From Pseudomonas azotoformans (lineage in GTDB: Bacteria; Pseudomonadota; Gammaproteobacteria; Pseudomonadales; Pseudomonadaceae), in the NCBI RefSeq assembly GCF_900103345.1, contig NZ_LT629702.1:868001-932000 (forward strand): a stretch of 64,000 nt of DNA. The letters are read 5' to 3'. The notes beneath the pieces were generated by a model that had not been told where the DNA came from, made no database searches, and worked only from the letters and a program-made list of their open reading frames with translations. Of the stretch, positions 1 through 10,566 are shown in pieces (positions within the stretch are counted from its first letter, which is position 1; each line of letters opens with the position of its first letter). The position numbers and the translations under genes were made by a program.

Positions 1-643
1 GGTGTTGCTCAGTGGCCGCGTGAACATCGAGGGCGAGGGCTTCAACTGGCAGAACCTGGGCGATCGCCAGTCGGTGTTTGAAGACAAATCACCGTTCTCC
101 GCTTACCTGCCGCCGGGCACCGACGCCCAGGTCACCGCCTTGAGCGATGTGCAGATTGCGGTCTGCGCCGCGCCCGGCGCCGAAGGCTACGAACCGCGGC
201 TGATCCGCCCGGAAACCTGCAAGCGCAGCGTGCGCGGCAAAGGTGCCAACACCCGCTATGTGTGCGACATCCTGCCCGACAGCGAACCGGCCCATTCGCT
301 GCTGGTGGTGGAGGTGCGCACGCCGTCCGGGCATTCGTCGAGCTACCCGCCGCACAAACACGACACCGATGATTTGCCGCACCAGAGCTTCCTGGAAGAG
401 ACCTACTACCACCAGGTCAACCCGCCCCAGGGCTTTGTGTTCCAACGCGTCTACACCGACGACCGCAGCATCGACCAGGCCATGGCCGTGGAAAACAGCG
501 ACCTGGTCGTCGTGCCCAAGGGCTATCACCCGGTCAGCGTGCCCTATGGCTACGAGTCCTATTACCTGAACGTGATGGCCGGCCCCAAGCGCGCCTGGCA
601 TTTCCACAACGACCCGCAGCACAGCTGGCTGCTGGACCTCTAA
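1..643 (+). CDS. iolB: 5-deoxy-glucuronate isomerase IolB (5' end outside window)
   Basis: This is the C-terminal 213 residues of a KduI/IolB-type cupin. In inositol catabolism IolB converts 5-deoxy-glucuronate to 5-dehydro-2-deoxy-gluconate in the cytosol. The frame is open from the first base with no convincing start, so the N-terminus lies outside the window. Recognisable features are the cupin metal ligands (HKHD, then EETYYHQ about 20 residues on), the GYHPV turn and the terminal WHFHNDP..WLLDL block. It is followed 29 bp later by an iolI-like gene and then iolD and iolG in the same direction, which fixes the pathway. Family assignment is firm. Confidence 0.93.
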   Translation, partial: VLLSGRVNIEGEGFNWQNLGDRQSVFEDKSPFSAYLPPGTDAQVTALSDVQIAVCAAPGAEGYEPRLIRPETCKRSVRGKGANTRYVCDILPDSEPAHSLLVVEVRTPSGHSSSYPPHKHDTDDLPHQSFLEETYYHQVNPPQGFVFQRVYTDDRSIDQAMAVENSDLVVVPKGYHPVSVPYGYESYYLNVMAGPKRAWHFHNDPQHSWLLDL

Positions 644-672
644 TCAGCGGTTCTGGACGGAGAACAACAACA

Positions 673-1488
673 ATGAAGTCGCCTCTACGTTTCGCCCTTA
701 ACCGCATGGTCGCGCCCAACCTGTCCCTGCCGGATTTCATCCAGTTGGCGGCGGCGCTCAAGTGCGATGCCATCGAGCTGCGCAATGACCTGGCGGACAA
801 GCAGATCGAGTTCGGCACCCCGGCCAGTCGCGTGCGTGAGTTGTGCGCGGTGCAGGGCATCACGGTGCTGTCCATCAACGCGCTGTACCCCTTTGACGTG
901 TGGAACGACGAGCGTCGTGCCCAGACAATCAAGCTGGCGACCTACGCCCGCGAGTGCGGCGCCCAGGGCCTGGTGATGTGCCCGCTCAACGAGCCGGGCG
1001 ACACGCGCAACGAGGCCCAGCGTGCGGCCGGTTTGCGCACGGCCTTGAGCGAGCTGGCGCCGATCCTGCGCGAGTACGGCATCCTCGGGTTTATCGAACC
1101 CCTGGGCTTTGAAGAGTGTGCGCTGCGGCGCAAGCGTGTGGCGGTGGACGCGATCAAGTCCATCGGCGGCCTGGATGTGTTCCGCCTGGTGCACGACACC
1201 TTCCATCATCACCTGGCCAGCGAGCATGAGTTCTTCCCGGAGTTGACCGGCCTGGTGCATATCTCCGGCGTCGAAGATACCGAGGCGCCGCTGAGTTCGA
1301 TTCGCGACGGCCACCGCGTGCTGGTGGGCGAGGGCGACATCCTCGGCAACGCGGCGCAGATCGACACCTTGCTCAGCACCGGCTACAGCGGCTACCTGTC
1401 GTTCGAGCCGTTTGCCGAGAGCGTGCACGGGCTGGCGGATATCCAGCAGGCCTTGGGCGCAAGCATCGCCCACCTGCAGAAACGATAA
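673..1488 (+). CDS. iolI: IolI-like inosose isomerase (TIM-barrel sugar isomerase/epimerase family)
   Basis: 271 aa, xylose-isomerase-like TIM barrel. The metal ligands known in Bacillus IolI (two Glu, Asp, His) have matching residues at about the same positions: Glu142 in FIEPLGFEE, Asp175 in VHDTFHHH, His196 in [10 protein letters not shown] and Glu245 in SFEPF. IolI interconverts inosose isomers (2-keto-myo-inositol and 1-keto-D-chiro-inositol). The related inosose dehydratase IolE is usually a little longer (about 300 aa), so IolI is preferred, but a dehydratase role cannot be excluded. The ATG has GGAG upstream. iolD starts only 10 bp after its stop codon, indicating one operon. Confidence 0.8.
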   Translation: MKSPLRFALNRMVAPNLSLPDFIQLAAALKCDAIELRNDLADKQIEFGTPASRVRELCAVQGITVLSINALYPFDVWNDERRAQTIKLATYARECGAQGLVMCPLNEPGDTRNEAQRAAGLRTALSELAPILREYGILGFIEPLGFEECALRRKRVAVDAIKSIGGLDVFRLVHDTFHHHLASEHEFFPELTGLVHISGVEDTEAPLSSIRDGHRVLVGEGDILGNAAQIDTLLSTGYSGYLSFEPFAESVHGLADIQQALGASIAHLQKR

Positions 1489-1498
1489 GGGGCGCGAC

Positions 1499-4460
<2,962 letters not shown>

Positions 4461-4469
4461 TACTCGGGC

Positions 4470-4562
4470 AATGTGGGAGGGGGCTTGCCCCCGATGGCGG
4501 TGGATCAGATAGATATTTATTGACTGACACACTGTAATCGGGGGCAAGCCCCCTCCCACATT
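4470..4562. repeat. REPIN: paired inverted REP, GTGGGAGGGGGC type
   Basis: Perfect 26-bp inverted arms at 4470-4495 and 4537-4562, separated by 41 bp. Each arm is itself a hairpin (GGGGGCTTGCCCCC). It fills the gap between iolG and the next dehydrogenase. Closely related pairs occur at 9606, 15479 and 49072. REPINs of this kind are non-autonomous elements mobilised in trans by RAYT transposases, and no RAYT gene is in the window. Confidence 0.88.
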
Positions 4563-4598
4563 TGAATCGGGTTTTCACTTCAAGCAAGGAGTGTAGGT

Positions 4599-5627
4599 AT
4601 GCGAATCGGACTAGTCGGCTACGGCCACGGAGGGCGCTTCTTTCATGCGCCGCTGATTGCAACATTGGCCGGTGCCACATTTGTCGGCGTGGTCACCCGG
4701 TCTGCGGAACGCCGCCAACAACTGGCAACCGACCACCCAGGCCTCAAGGCCTTCGACTCCATCGGTCAGATTGTCGAAGCCGGCGTCGATGCCTTGGTCA
4801 TCTCCACCACCCTCAAGGGCCGCCCCGCGCTGGTGCTGGAGGCCATCGAACACGGCGTAGCCGTGGTCAGCGACAAACCCTTCGCCGCCAACGCCGAGCA
4901 GGCCCAGGCGCTGATCACCGCCGCCGAACGCCAGGGCTCGCTGCTCAGCGTCTACCAGAACCGGCGCTGGGACTCGGACTACCTGACCCTGCGCAAGCTG
5001 ATCGACGCAGGCGCCCTGGGCACAATCACCCGTTTCGAATCCCGCGTGGAACGCTACAGCCCGCAAGCCGTGGGCAACGCCAGCGGTGGCGGCTGGTTGC
5101 GCGACCTGGGCAGCCACCTGGTCGATCAGGCCCTGCAACTGTTCGGCCCGGTAGACCGAGTGTTCGCCCAACTGCACTACACCGCCGAACACCCCACGGT
5201 GGACCACGGTTTTTTTGTCTCCCTGACCCATGCCAACGGTGTGATCTCGCACCTGTGGGGCAATGCCCTGCAAAACAGCCAGGCGCCACGCTTTCGTGTG
5301 AGCGGCACCTCCGGGTGCTACACCGTCGAAGGCCTGGACGGCCAGGAAGAGGCCTTGATGGCTGGCAAGTCGCCGAAAACCGAAGGCGAGCATTGGGGGG
5401 CGCAAGAGCACCGACGCTGGGGCTGGTTCGAACAAGGCCCGGAACGCGAGCGGGTGCCGTCGGAGAAGGGCTGCTGGACGCAGTTCTATCGGCAGTTGCA
5501 AATGGCTGTGCAAGGGCAGGGACCGCTGCCGGTGGACGCCTATGATGCGCTGGAAACCACCCGTATATTGGACGCCGCACGCCTGAGCGCCGAGCGTCAG
5601 CAGGTGGTTTCAACAAAAATAGAATAA
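4599..5627 (+). CDS. Gfo/Idh/MocA oxidoreductase, IolW-like (scyllo-inositol dehydrogenase candidate)
   Basis: 342 aa. The N-terminal Rossmann fold begins IGLVGYGHGGRFFHAPLI, the KPF motif stands in place of EKP, and SVYQNRRWDSDYLTL follows, a combination typical of the YvaA/IolW/YdgJ branch (NADP-linked scyllo-inositol dehydrogenases). It has its own AAGGAG-like ribosome site (AGCAAGGAG) and lies between iolG and the inositol importer, supporting a role in using a second inositol stereoisomer. Exact substrate is inferred. The REPIN upstream may separate it from the iolBIDG transcript. Confidence 0.72.
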   Translation: MRIGLVGYGHGGRFFHAPLIATLAGATFVGVVTRSAERRQQLATDHPGLKAFDSIGQIVEAGVDALVISTTLKGRPALVLEAIEHGVAVVSDKPFAANAEQAQALITAAERQGSLLSVYQNRRWDSDYLTLRKLIDAGALGTITRFESRVERYSPQAVGNASGGGWLRDLGSHLVDQALQLFGPVDRVFAQLHYTAEHPTVDHGFFVSLTHANGVISHLWGNALQNSQAPRFRVSGTSGCYTVEGLDGQEEALMAGKSPKTEGEHWGAQEHRRWGWFEQGPERERVPSEKGCWTQFYRQLQMAVQGQGPLPVDAYDALETTRILDAARLSAERQQVVSTKIE

Positions 5628-5641
5628 AATTCTAAAACAGG

Positions 5642-5670
5642 TTGATATGGAAATTATTTTCCAATAAAGT
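5642..5670 (+). promoter_or_regulatory. candidate sigma-70 promoter for inositol transport genes
   Basis: TTGATA at 5642-5647 and TAAAGT at 5665-5670, spaced 17 bp, predict a start near 5677 and a 5' leader of about 300 nt before the binding-protein gene. A 16-bp palindrome fills the spacer. The local sequence is AT-rich compared with its surroundings. The promoter is predicted by eye. Confidence 0.5.
5648..5663. promoter_or_regulatory. candidate IolR operator (GGAA-N6-TTCC)
   Basis: TGGAAATTATTTTCCA is a palindrome with perfect 6-bp arms. It matches the GGAA-N6-TTCC motif reported for RpiR-type IolR repressors of inositol genes in proteobacteria. It sits exactly between the putative -35 and -10, where a bound repressor would block polymerase, and a further half-site TTTTCC lies at 5672-5677. 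The iolR gene itself is not in the window. Confidence 0.6.
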
Positions 5671-5754
5671 CTTTTCCAGGTTGCATAAAGTACGTTCGGA
5701 CTCGATCCGTACGACTCAACAAAAACAAGATCAAAAACAACCAGGTACCGTCAG

Positions 5755-5931
5755 ATGAAAATCTTCAACGCTGTACTGCGAGTTTTACGCCCTGCCCACA
5801 CGCCACGCGGTCTGCCCCGCGCCCGGCCGTTCTACTTCTCCTTCCTTAATGTGCTGTGCGTCGAAAACCAGGGCGCGCTGGTCTGCTGTATTCCCGGCGC
5901 ACCGGTCGTGCGGCTGCCTGCCGAGCTCTGA
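5755..5931 (+). CDS. possible small leader ORF, 58 aa (weak)
   Basis: ATG at 5755 to TGA at 5931 inside the 352-bp gap before the binding-protein gene. It would encode a basic, Cys-containing 58-residue peptide beginning MKIFNAVLRVLRP. The ribosome site is weak (CAGG) and no family is recognised. Its position within the predicted leader could mean a regulatory uORF, a remnant, or chance. Apart from this and the promoter region, nothing else is seen in the gap 5628-5979. Confidence 0.25.
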   Translation: MKIFNAVLRVLRPAHTPRGLPRARPFYFSFLNVLCVENQGALVCCIPGAPVVRLPAEL

Positions 5932-5979
5932 TAAACGCAACGTCCAAAAAACCAACAAGAAAGTGGAGACAGACCGTTC

Positions 5980-6909
5980 ATGAAGACCCCGATCCGTTTT
6001 ACCGCGCTGGCCTTGTCCATGCTGCTCGCCAGCGGTGTTGCCGCGGCTGCCGATCTGAAGATAGGCGTGAGTATGTCCGCCTTCGATGACACCTTCCTCA
6101 CCTACCTGCGCGAAGACATGGACAAGCAAGCCAAGTCCTACCCCAAGGGAGACGGCGTGCAGTTGCAGTTCGAAGATGCGCGTGCCGATGTGGTCAAGCA
6201 GTTGAGCCAGGTCGAGAACTTTATCAGCCAGAAAGTCGACGCGATCATCGTCAACCCGGTGGATACCGCCTCGACAGCCAACATCATCAAGGCTGCCACC
6301 GCGGCGAAAATCCCGTTGGTGTTCGTCAACCGCCGCCCCGACAGCCCGACCCTGGCGCCGGGCGTCGCGGCGGTGACCTCCGACGACGTCGAGGCCGGCA
6401 AGCTGCAGATGCAGTACATCGCCGAAAAACTCGGCGGCAAGGGCAACATCGTGATCCTGCTGGGCGACCTGGCGAACAACTCCACCACCAACCGCACCAA
6501 GGGGGTCAAGGAAGTCCTGACCAAATACCCGGGCATCAAGATCGAACAGGAACAGACCGGGATCTGGTTGCGTGACAAGGGCATGACCCTGGTCAACGAC
6601 TGGCTGACCCAGGGCCGTGAGTTCAACGCGGTGTTGGCCAACAACGATGAAATGGCCATCGGCGCGTCCATGGCGCTGAAGTCGGCGGGCAGGAAGGGCG
6701 TGTTGATCGCCGGTGTCGACGGCACGCCAGACGGCTTGAACGCGATCACCAAGGGTGACATGACCGTGTCGGCCTTCCAGGATGCCAAGGGTCAGGCGGA
6801 CAAGTCGGTAGAGACCGCGCGCAAGATGGCCAAGAACGAGCCCATCGAGCAGAACGTGGTGATCCCTTTCCAGCTGATCACCCCGGACAACGTCAAAGAC
6901 TTCAAGTAG
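5980..6909 (+). CDS. inositol/sugar ABC transporter periplasmic binding protein
   Basis: 309 aa type-1 periplasmic binding protein of the RbsB class. The signal peptide is residues 1 to about 24, ending in VAAAA before DLKIGVSMS. The two-lobe Peripla_BP_4 signature is visible (VENFISQKVDAIIVNPVDT, then VLANNDEMAIGASMAL, then IAGVDGTPDGL). The start has GTGGAGACAGACC upstream. It is followed by ATPase and permease genes and lies downstream of iol genes, so myo-inositol is the likely ligand. This is inference from context. Confidence 0.85.
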   Translation: MKTPIRFTALALSMLLASGVAAAADLKIGVSMSAFDDTFLTYLREDMDKQAKSYPKGDGVQLQFEDARADVVKQLSQVENFISQKVDAIIVNPVDTASTANIIKAATAAKIPLVFVNRRPDSPTLAPGVAAVTSDDVEAGKLQMQYIAEKLGGKGNIVILLGDLANNSTTNRTKGVKEVLTKYPGIKIEQEQTGIWLRDKGMTLVNDWLTQGREFNAVLANNDEMAIGASMALKSAGRKGVLIAGVDGTPDGLNAITKGDMTVSAFQDAKGQADKSVETARKMAKNEPIEQNVVIPFQLITPDNVKDFK

Positions 6910-6974
6910 TCCCTACATAACAACAATAAGCCGGCAGGGCGGTCGTGCCCGCCTTGCCGATGGAGTACCTCCCT

Positions 6975-8528
6975 ATGCTCGCTCAAGCCGCTGTCTCGCA
7001 GCCTCCCGGTATCCAGCCGCTGCCGCTGGACGAACCCTACCTGCTGGAAATCGTCAACATCAGCAAAGGCTTTCCCGGCGTCGTGGCCCTGGCCGACGTG
7101 CAATTGCGCGTTCGCCCTGGCACGGTGCTGGCGCTGATGGGCGAGAACGGTGCGGGCAAGTCGACGCTGATGAAAATCATCGCTGGCATCTACCAGCCCG
7201 ATGCAGGCGAGATTCGTCTGCGTGGCAAGCCGATTGTGTTTGAAACCCCCCTGGCGGCCCAGAAGGCCGGGATCGCGATGATCCACCAGGAACTCAACCT
7301 GATGCCGCACATGAGCATCGCCGAGAACATCTGGATTGGCCGCGAGCAGCTCAACAGCCTGCACATGGTCAACCACCGCGAAATGCATCGCTGCACCGCC
7401 GAGTTGCTGGCGCGCCTGCGTATCAACCTGGACCCCGAGGAACACGTGGGCAACCTGAGCATCGCGGAGCGGCAGATGGTCGAGATTGCCAAGGCCGTGT
7501 CCTACGACTCCGACATCCTGATCATGGATGAACCGACCTCGGCCATTACCGAGAAGGAAGTGGCCCATCTGTTTTCGATCATTGCCGACCTCAAGTCCCA
7601 GGGCAAAGGCATCGTCTACATCACGCACAAAATGAACGAAGTGTTCGCCATCGCCGATGAAGTGGCGGTGTTCCGCGACGGCCAGTACATCGGCCTGCAG
7701 CGCGCCGAGAGCATGAACAGCGACAGCCTGATCTCGATGATGGTCGGCCGTGAGCTGAGCCAGCTGTTCCCGGTGCGCGAGACGCCCATCGGCGATCTGC
7801 TGCTGTCGGTGCGCGACCTGAGCCTGGACGGTGTGTTCAAGGACGTGTCCTTCGACCTGCATGCCGGCGAGATCCTCGGCATCGCCGGGTTGATGGGCTC
7901 GGGCCGCACCAACGTGGCCGAAACCATTTTCGGCATCACCCCCAGCAGCAGTGGCCAGATCACCCTGGATGGCAAGGCGGTACGCATTACCGACCCGCAC
8001 ATGGCCATCGAGAAAGGCTTCGCCCTGTTGACCGAGGACCGCAAGCTCAGTGGCCTGTTCCCGTGCCTGTCGGTGCTGGAAAACATGGAGATGGCGGTAC
8101 TGCCGCACTACACCGGCAACGGCTTTATCCAGCAGAAAGCCCTGCGGGCGCTGTGCGAAGACATGTGCAAGAAGCTGCGGGTGAAAACCCCCTCCCTTGA
8201 GCAGTGCATCGATACCTTGTCCGGCGGTAACCAGCAGAAGGCCTTGCTCGCACGCTGGCTGATGACCAACCCGCGCCTGCTGATCCTCGATGAACCGACC
8301 CGGGGCATCGACGTGGGTGCCAAGGCCGAGATCTACCGCCTGATCTCGTTCCTGGCCAGTGAAGGCATGGCGGTGATCATGATTTCCTCCGAGTTGCCTG
8401 AAGTGCTGGGCATGAGCGACCGGGTCATGGTGATGCACGAGGGCGAATTGATGGGCACCCTGGACCGCAGCGATGCAACCCAGGAAAAAGTCATGCAGTT
8501 GGCCTCCGGGATGACCGCAGTCCACTGA
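6975..8528 (+). CDS. sugar ABC transporter ATP-binding protein (two ABC domains, RbsA/MglA type)
   Basis: 517 aa with two ATPase domains. The first has Walker [10 protein letters not shown], the second has signature LSGGNQQKA followed by DEPTRGID, as usual for carbohydrate importers of this class with a degenerate second Walker A. The frame is open from 6945, but GGAG 9 bp before the ATG at 6975 makes that the best start (6960 is the alternative). It energises the importer with the flanking binding protein and permease, probably for inositol. Confidence 0.9.
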   Translation: MLAQAAVSQPPGIQPLPLDEPYLLEIVNISKGFPGVVALADVQLRVRPGTVLALMGENGAGKSTLMKIIAGIYQPDAGEIRLRGKPIVFETPLAAQKAGIAMIHQELNLMPHMSIAENIWIGREQLNSLHMVNHREMHRCTAELLARLRINLDPEEHVGNLSIAERQMVEIAKAVSYDSDILIMDEPTSAITEKEVAHLFSIIADLKSQGKGIVYITHKMNEVFAIADEVAVFRDGQYIGLQRAESMNSDSLISMMVGRELSQLFPVRETPIGDLLLSVRDLSLDGVFKDVSFDLHAGEILGIAGLMGSGRTNVAETIFGITPSSSGQITLDGKAVRITDPHMAIEKGFALLTEDRKLSGLFPCLSVLENMEMAVLPHYTGNGFIQQKALRALCEDMCKKLRVKTPSLEQCIDTLSGGNQQKALLARWLMTNPRLLILDEPTRGIDVGAKAEIYRLISFLASEGMAVIMISSELPEVLGMSDRVMVMHEGELMGTLDRSDATQEKVMQLASGMTAVH

Positions 8529-8554
8529 TGTACAGAATAAAAAGGTGATGGGCT

Positions 8555-9577
8555 ATGAACGCAATAACGGATAACAAACCTGCGACGGTGCCAACCAAAA
8601 GTCGCCGACGCATGCCCACCGAGCTGAGCATCTTCCTGGTGCTGATCGGCATTGGCCTGGTGTTTGAATTGTTCGGCTGGATCGTGCGCGACCAGAGCTT
8701 CCTGATGAACTCCCAGCGCCTGGTGCTGATGATCCTGCAAGTGTCGATCATCGGCTTGCTGGCAATCGGTGTGACCCAGGTGATCATTACCACGGGGATC
8801 GACCTGTCTTCAGGCTCGGTGCTGGCGCTGTCGGCGATGATTGCCGCCAGTTTGGCGCAGACTTCCGACTTTTCCCGGGCGGTGTTCCCCAGCCTGACCG
8901 ACTTGCCGGTGTGGATTCCGGTGGCGATGGGGCTGGGCGTGGGGCTGTTGGCGGGGGCGATCAACGGCAGCATCATTGCTGTCACCGGCATTCCGCCGTT
9001 CATTGCCACCCTGGGCATGATGGTTTCGGCCCGTGGCCTGGCGCGTTACTACACCGAAGGCCAGCCGGTGAGCATGCTCTCGGACTCGTACACGGCCATC
9101 GGCCATGGCGCGATGCCGGTGATCATCTTCCTGGTGGTGGCGGTGATCTTCCACATCGCCCTGCGCTACACCAAGTACGGCAAGTACACCTACGCCATCG
9201 GCGGCAACATGCAGGCGGCGCGCACCTCGGGGATCAACGTCAAGCGGCATCTGATCATTGTCTATAGCATCGCCGGTTTGCTCGCAGGCCTGGCCGGCGT
9301 AGTGGCGTCGGCACGTGCCGCGACCGGGCAGGCGGGCATGGGCATGTCCTATGAACTGGATGCGATTGCCGCTGCGGTCATCGGCGGTACCAGCCTGGCG
9401 GGCGGGGTAGGGCGCATTACCGGCACAGTGATCGGCGCGCTGATCCTCGGGGTGATGGCCAGCGGGTTTACCTTTGTCGGGGTGGATGCGTATATCCAGG
9501 ACATCATCAAGGGCCTGATCATTGTGGTAGCCGTGGTCATCGACCAATACCGCAACAAGCGTAAGCTCAAGCGCTGA
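8555..9577 (+). CDS. sugar ABC transporter permease (RbsC type)
   Basis: 340 aa, about eight to ten hydrophobic segments of the BPD_transp_2 family. It contains the conserved cytoplasmic loop YGKYTYAIGGNMQAARTSGINV that docks the ATPase and the later AAAVIGGTSLAGGVGRI motif. The start follows AAAAAGGTGATGGGCT. It closes the three-gene importer and is followed by a REPIN, so the operon probably ends here. Confidence 0.9.
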   Translation: MNAITDNKPATVPTKSRRRMPTELSIFLVLIGIGLVFELFGWIVRDQSFLMNSQRLVLMILQVSIIGLLAIGVTQVIITTGIDLSSGSVLALSAMIAASLAQTSDFSRAVFPSLTDLPVWIPVAMGLGVGLLAGAINGSIIAVTGIPPFIATLGMMVSARGLARYYTEGQPVSMLSDSYTAIGHGAMPVIIFLVVAVIFHIALRYTKYGKYTYAIGGNMQAARTSGINVKRHLIIVYSIAGLLAGLAGVVASARAATGQAGMGMSYELDAIAAAVIGGTSLAGGVGRITGTVIGALILGVMASGFTFVGVDAYIQDIIKGLIIVVAVVIDQYRNKRKLKR

Positions 9578-9605
9578 TTCAATACCCTGTCGAACACGGG
9601 ATAAA

Positions 9606-9696
9606 ATGTGGGAGCGGGCCTGCTCGCGAAAGCGGTGTATCAGTCAAAGATGTGTTGACTGGCAGACGGCATTCGCGAGCAAGCCCGCTCCCACAT
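9606..9696. repeat. REPIN: paired inverted REP, GTGGGAGCGGGC type
   Basis: 25-bp arms at 9606-9630 and 9672-9696 with one mismatch, 41 bp apart. The arms carry CGCGA in place of the G-run seen at 4470, so this is a different REP subtype. The central part (TATCAG..TTGACT) resembles that of the 15479 element. It lies between the permease gene and the dksA-like leader. Confidence 0.88.
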
Positions 9697-10000
9697 GGGG
9701 TCTATCGCTGACCTGTGCTAACCGTTTGTCTTCTATATAGCTCCACAACACTGAATTTCTTGCTATAAACGCACTCCGATAACCATTCGCCAAGCCCGTC
9801 CTGGTGCCTTTTGGGGTTATCCGGGAAAAAATGCCTGTCATTTCAGTTGCTGCGCCCTCAAGTCGGCCTTAGACTGCCGCCCCTCGTAAATTGAGTGCCG
9901 GGTGGCGCTTGAAATGGACGGCGCCTTTCTGGGACCTGCAGAGGCCTTCCGGAACGCTCCCTTATTCGCCTTAATGCACGTATTTTTTATAGAGAAATCA
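9697..10000. other. intergenic leader region of the dksA-like gene
   Basis: About 300 bp without a supportable gene. AT-rich patches around 9740-9775 and TTTTTTATAGA at 9983-9993 are promoter-like but no clear -35/-10 pair stands out. A GATAACC/GGTTATC inverted repeat spans roughly 9778-9822. I looked for a Zur-type GTTAT-N3-ATAAC box, expected for DksA2-type genes, and did not find one. Confidence 0.4.
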
Positions 10001-10405
10001 ATGACAAAGGAAAAGTTGCTGGCCATGCCGGCGGATGACTACATGAATGCCGAACAGCACGCTTTTTTCGAGAAGTTGCTGCAAGACATGAAAGTGGAAC
10101 ACCACGAGCGCATTGAACAGAACCGTATCGCCATTGAAAGCCTGGATACCCCGGCCGACCCGGCCGACGCCGCTTCCGTGGAAGAAGAGCGTACCTGGCT
10201 GGTCAACGCCATCGACCGCGACCAGCGCATGCTGCCGCAGCTTGAGCGCGCGTTGGAGCGTATCAAGGAAGATTCCTTTGGCTGGTGTGATGACAGCGGT
10301 GAGCCTATCGGCCTCAAGCGCCTACTGATCAGCCCCACCACCAAGTACTGCATCGAAGCGCAAGAGCGCCACGAGCAGATCGACAAGCACCAGCGCCAAG
10401 CCTGA
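10001..10405 (+). CDS. dksA2: DksA2-like TraR/DksA family transcription factor lacking the Cys4 zinc finger
   Basis: 134 aa, the length of P. aeruginosa DksA2. DksA proteins bind the RNA polymerase secondary channel and act with ppGpp. The acidic coiled-coil tip motif DxxDxA is intact (Asp53, Asp56, Ala58 in DPADAA). The zinc-finger region has Cys96, Ser99, Cys117 and Ala120 instead of four cysteines, the C-x2-S/T...C-x2-A pattern of zinc-independent DksA2. The frame is open from 9902, but ATG 10001 gives the expected MTKEKLLAMPADDYMNAEQ start. The symbol is by analogy. Confidence 0.8.
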   Translation: MTKEKLLAMPADDYMNAEQHAFFEKLLQDMKVEHHERIEQNRIAIESLDTPADPADAASVEEERTWLVNAIDRDQRMLPQLERALERIKEDSFGWCDDSGEPIGLKRLLISPTTKYCIEAQERHEQIDKHQRQA

Positions 10406-10415
10406 TGCGGTGAAG

Positions 10416-10442
10416 CTGGGGGACCGCCACGCGGTTCCCCAG
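10416..10442. terminator. hairpin after dksA-like gene
   Basis: 12-bp stem (10416-10427 with 10431-10442, one G-T wobble) and a CAC loop, 10 bp after the stop codon. No T-run follows, so termination is possible but not assured. Confidence 0.4.
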
Positions 10443-10566
10443 GGCAAGACCCGTTACGCCCTGTCTATTGATCTGCTGCAAGCTACCCCACTAAAGGCCC
10501 ATGGATAATGGCCCGATAGTGGCGTTTAATGCAGCGACAATAATGACAAGCAGTGGGGTAACGAAG

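Noticed and set aside
6792..8525. 577-aa open frame on the minus strand across the sugar ABC ATPase
   Set aside because: Antisense shadow of a well-supported gene; composition is His/Gln/Ala-rich with no recognisable fold.
9697..10000. Zur operator before the DksA2-like gene
   Set aside because: Only GATAACC/GGTTATC halves 30 bp apart were found, not a GTTAT-N3-ATAAC site.
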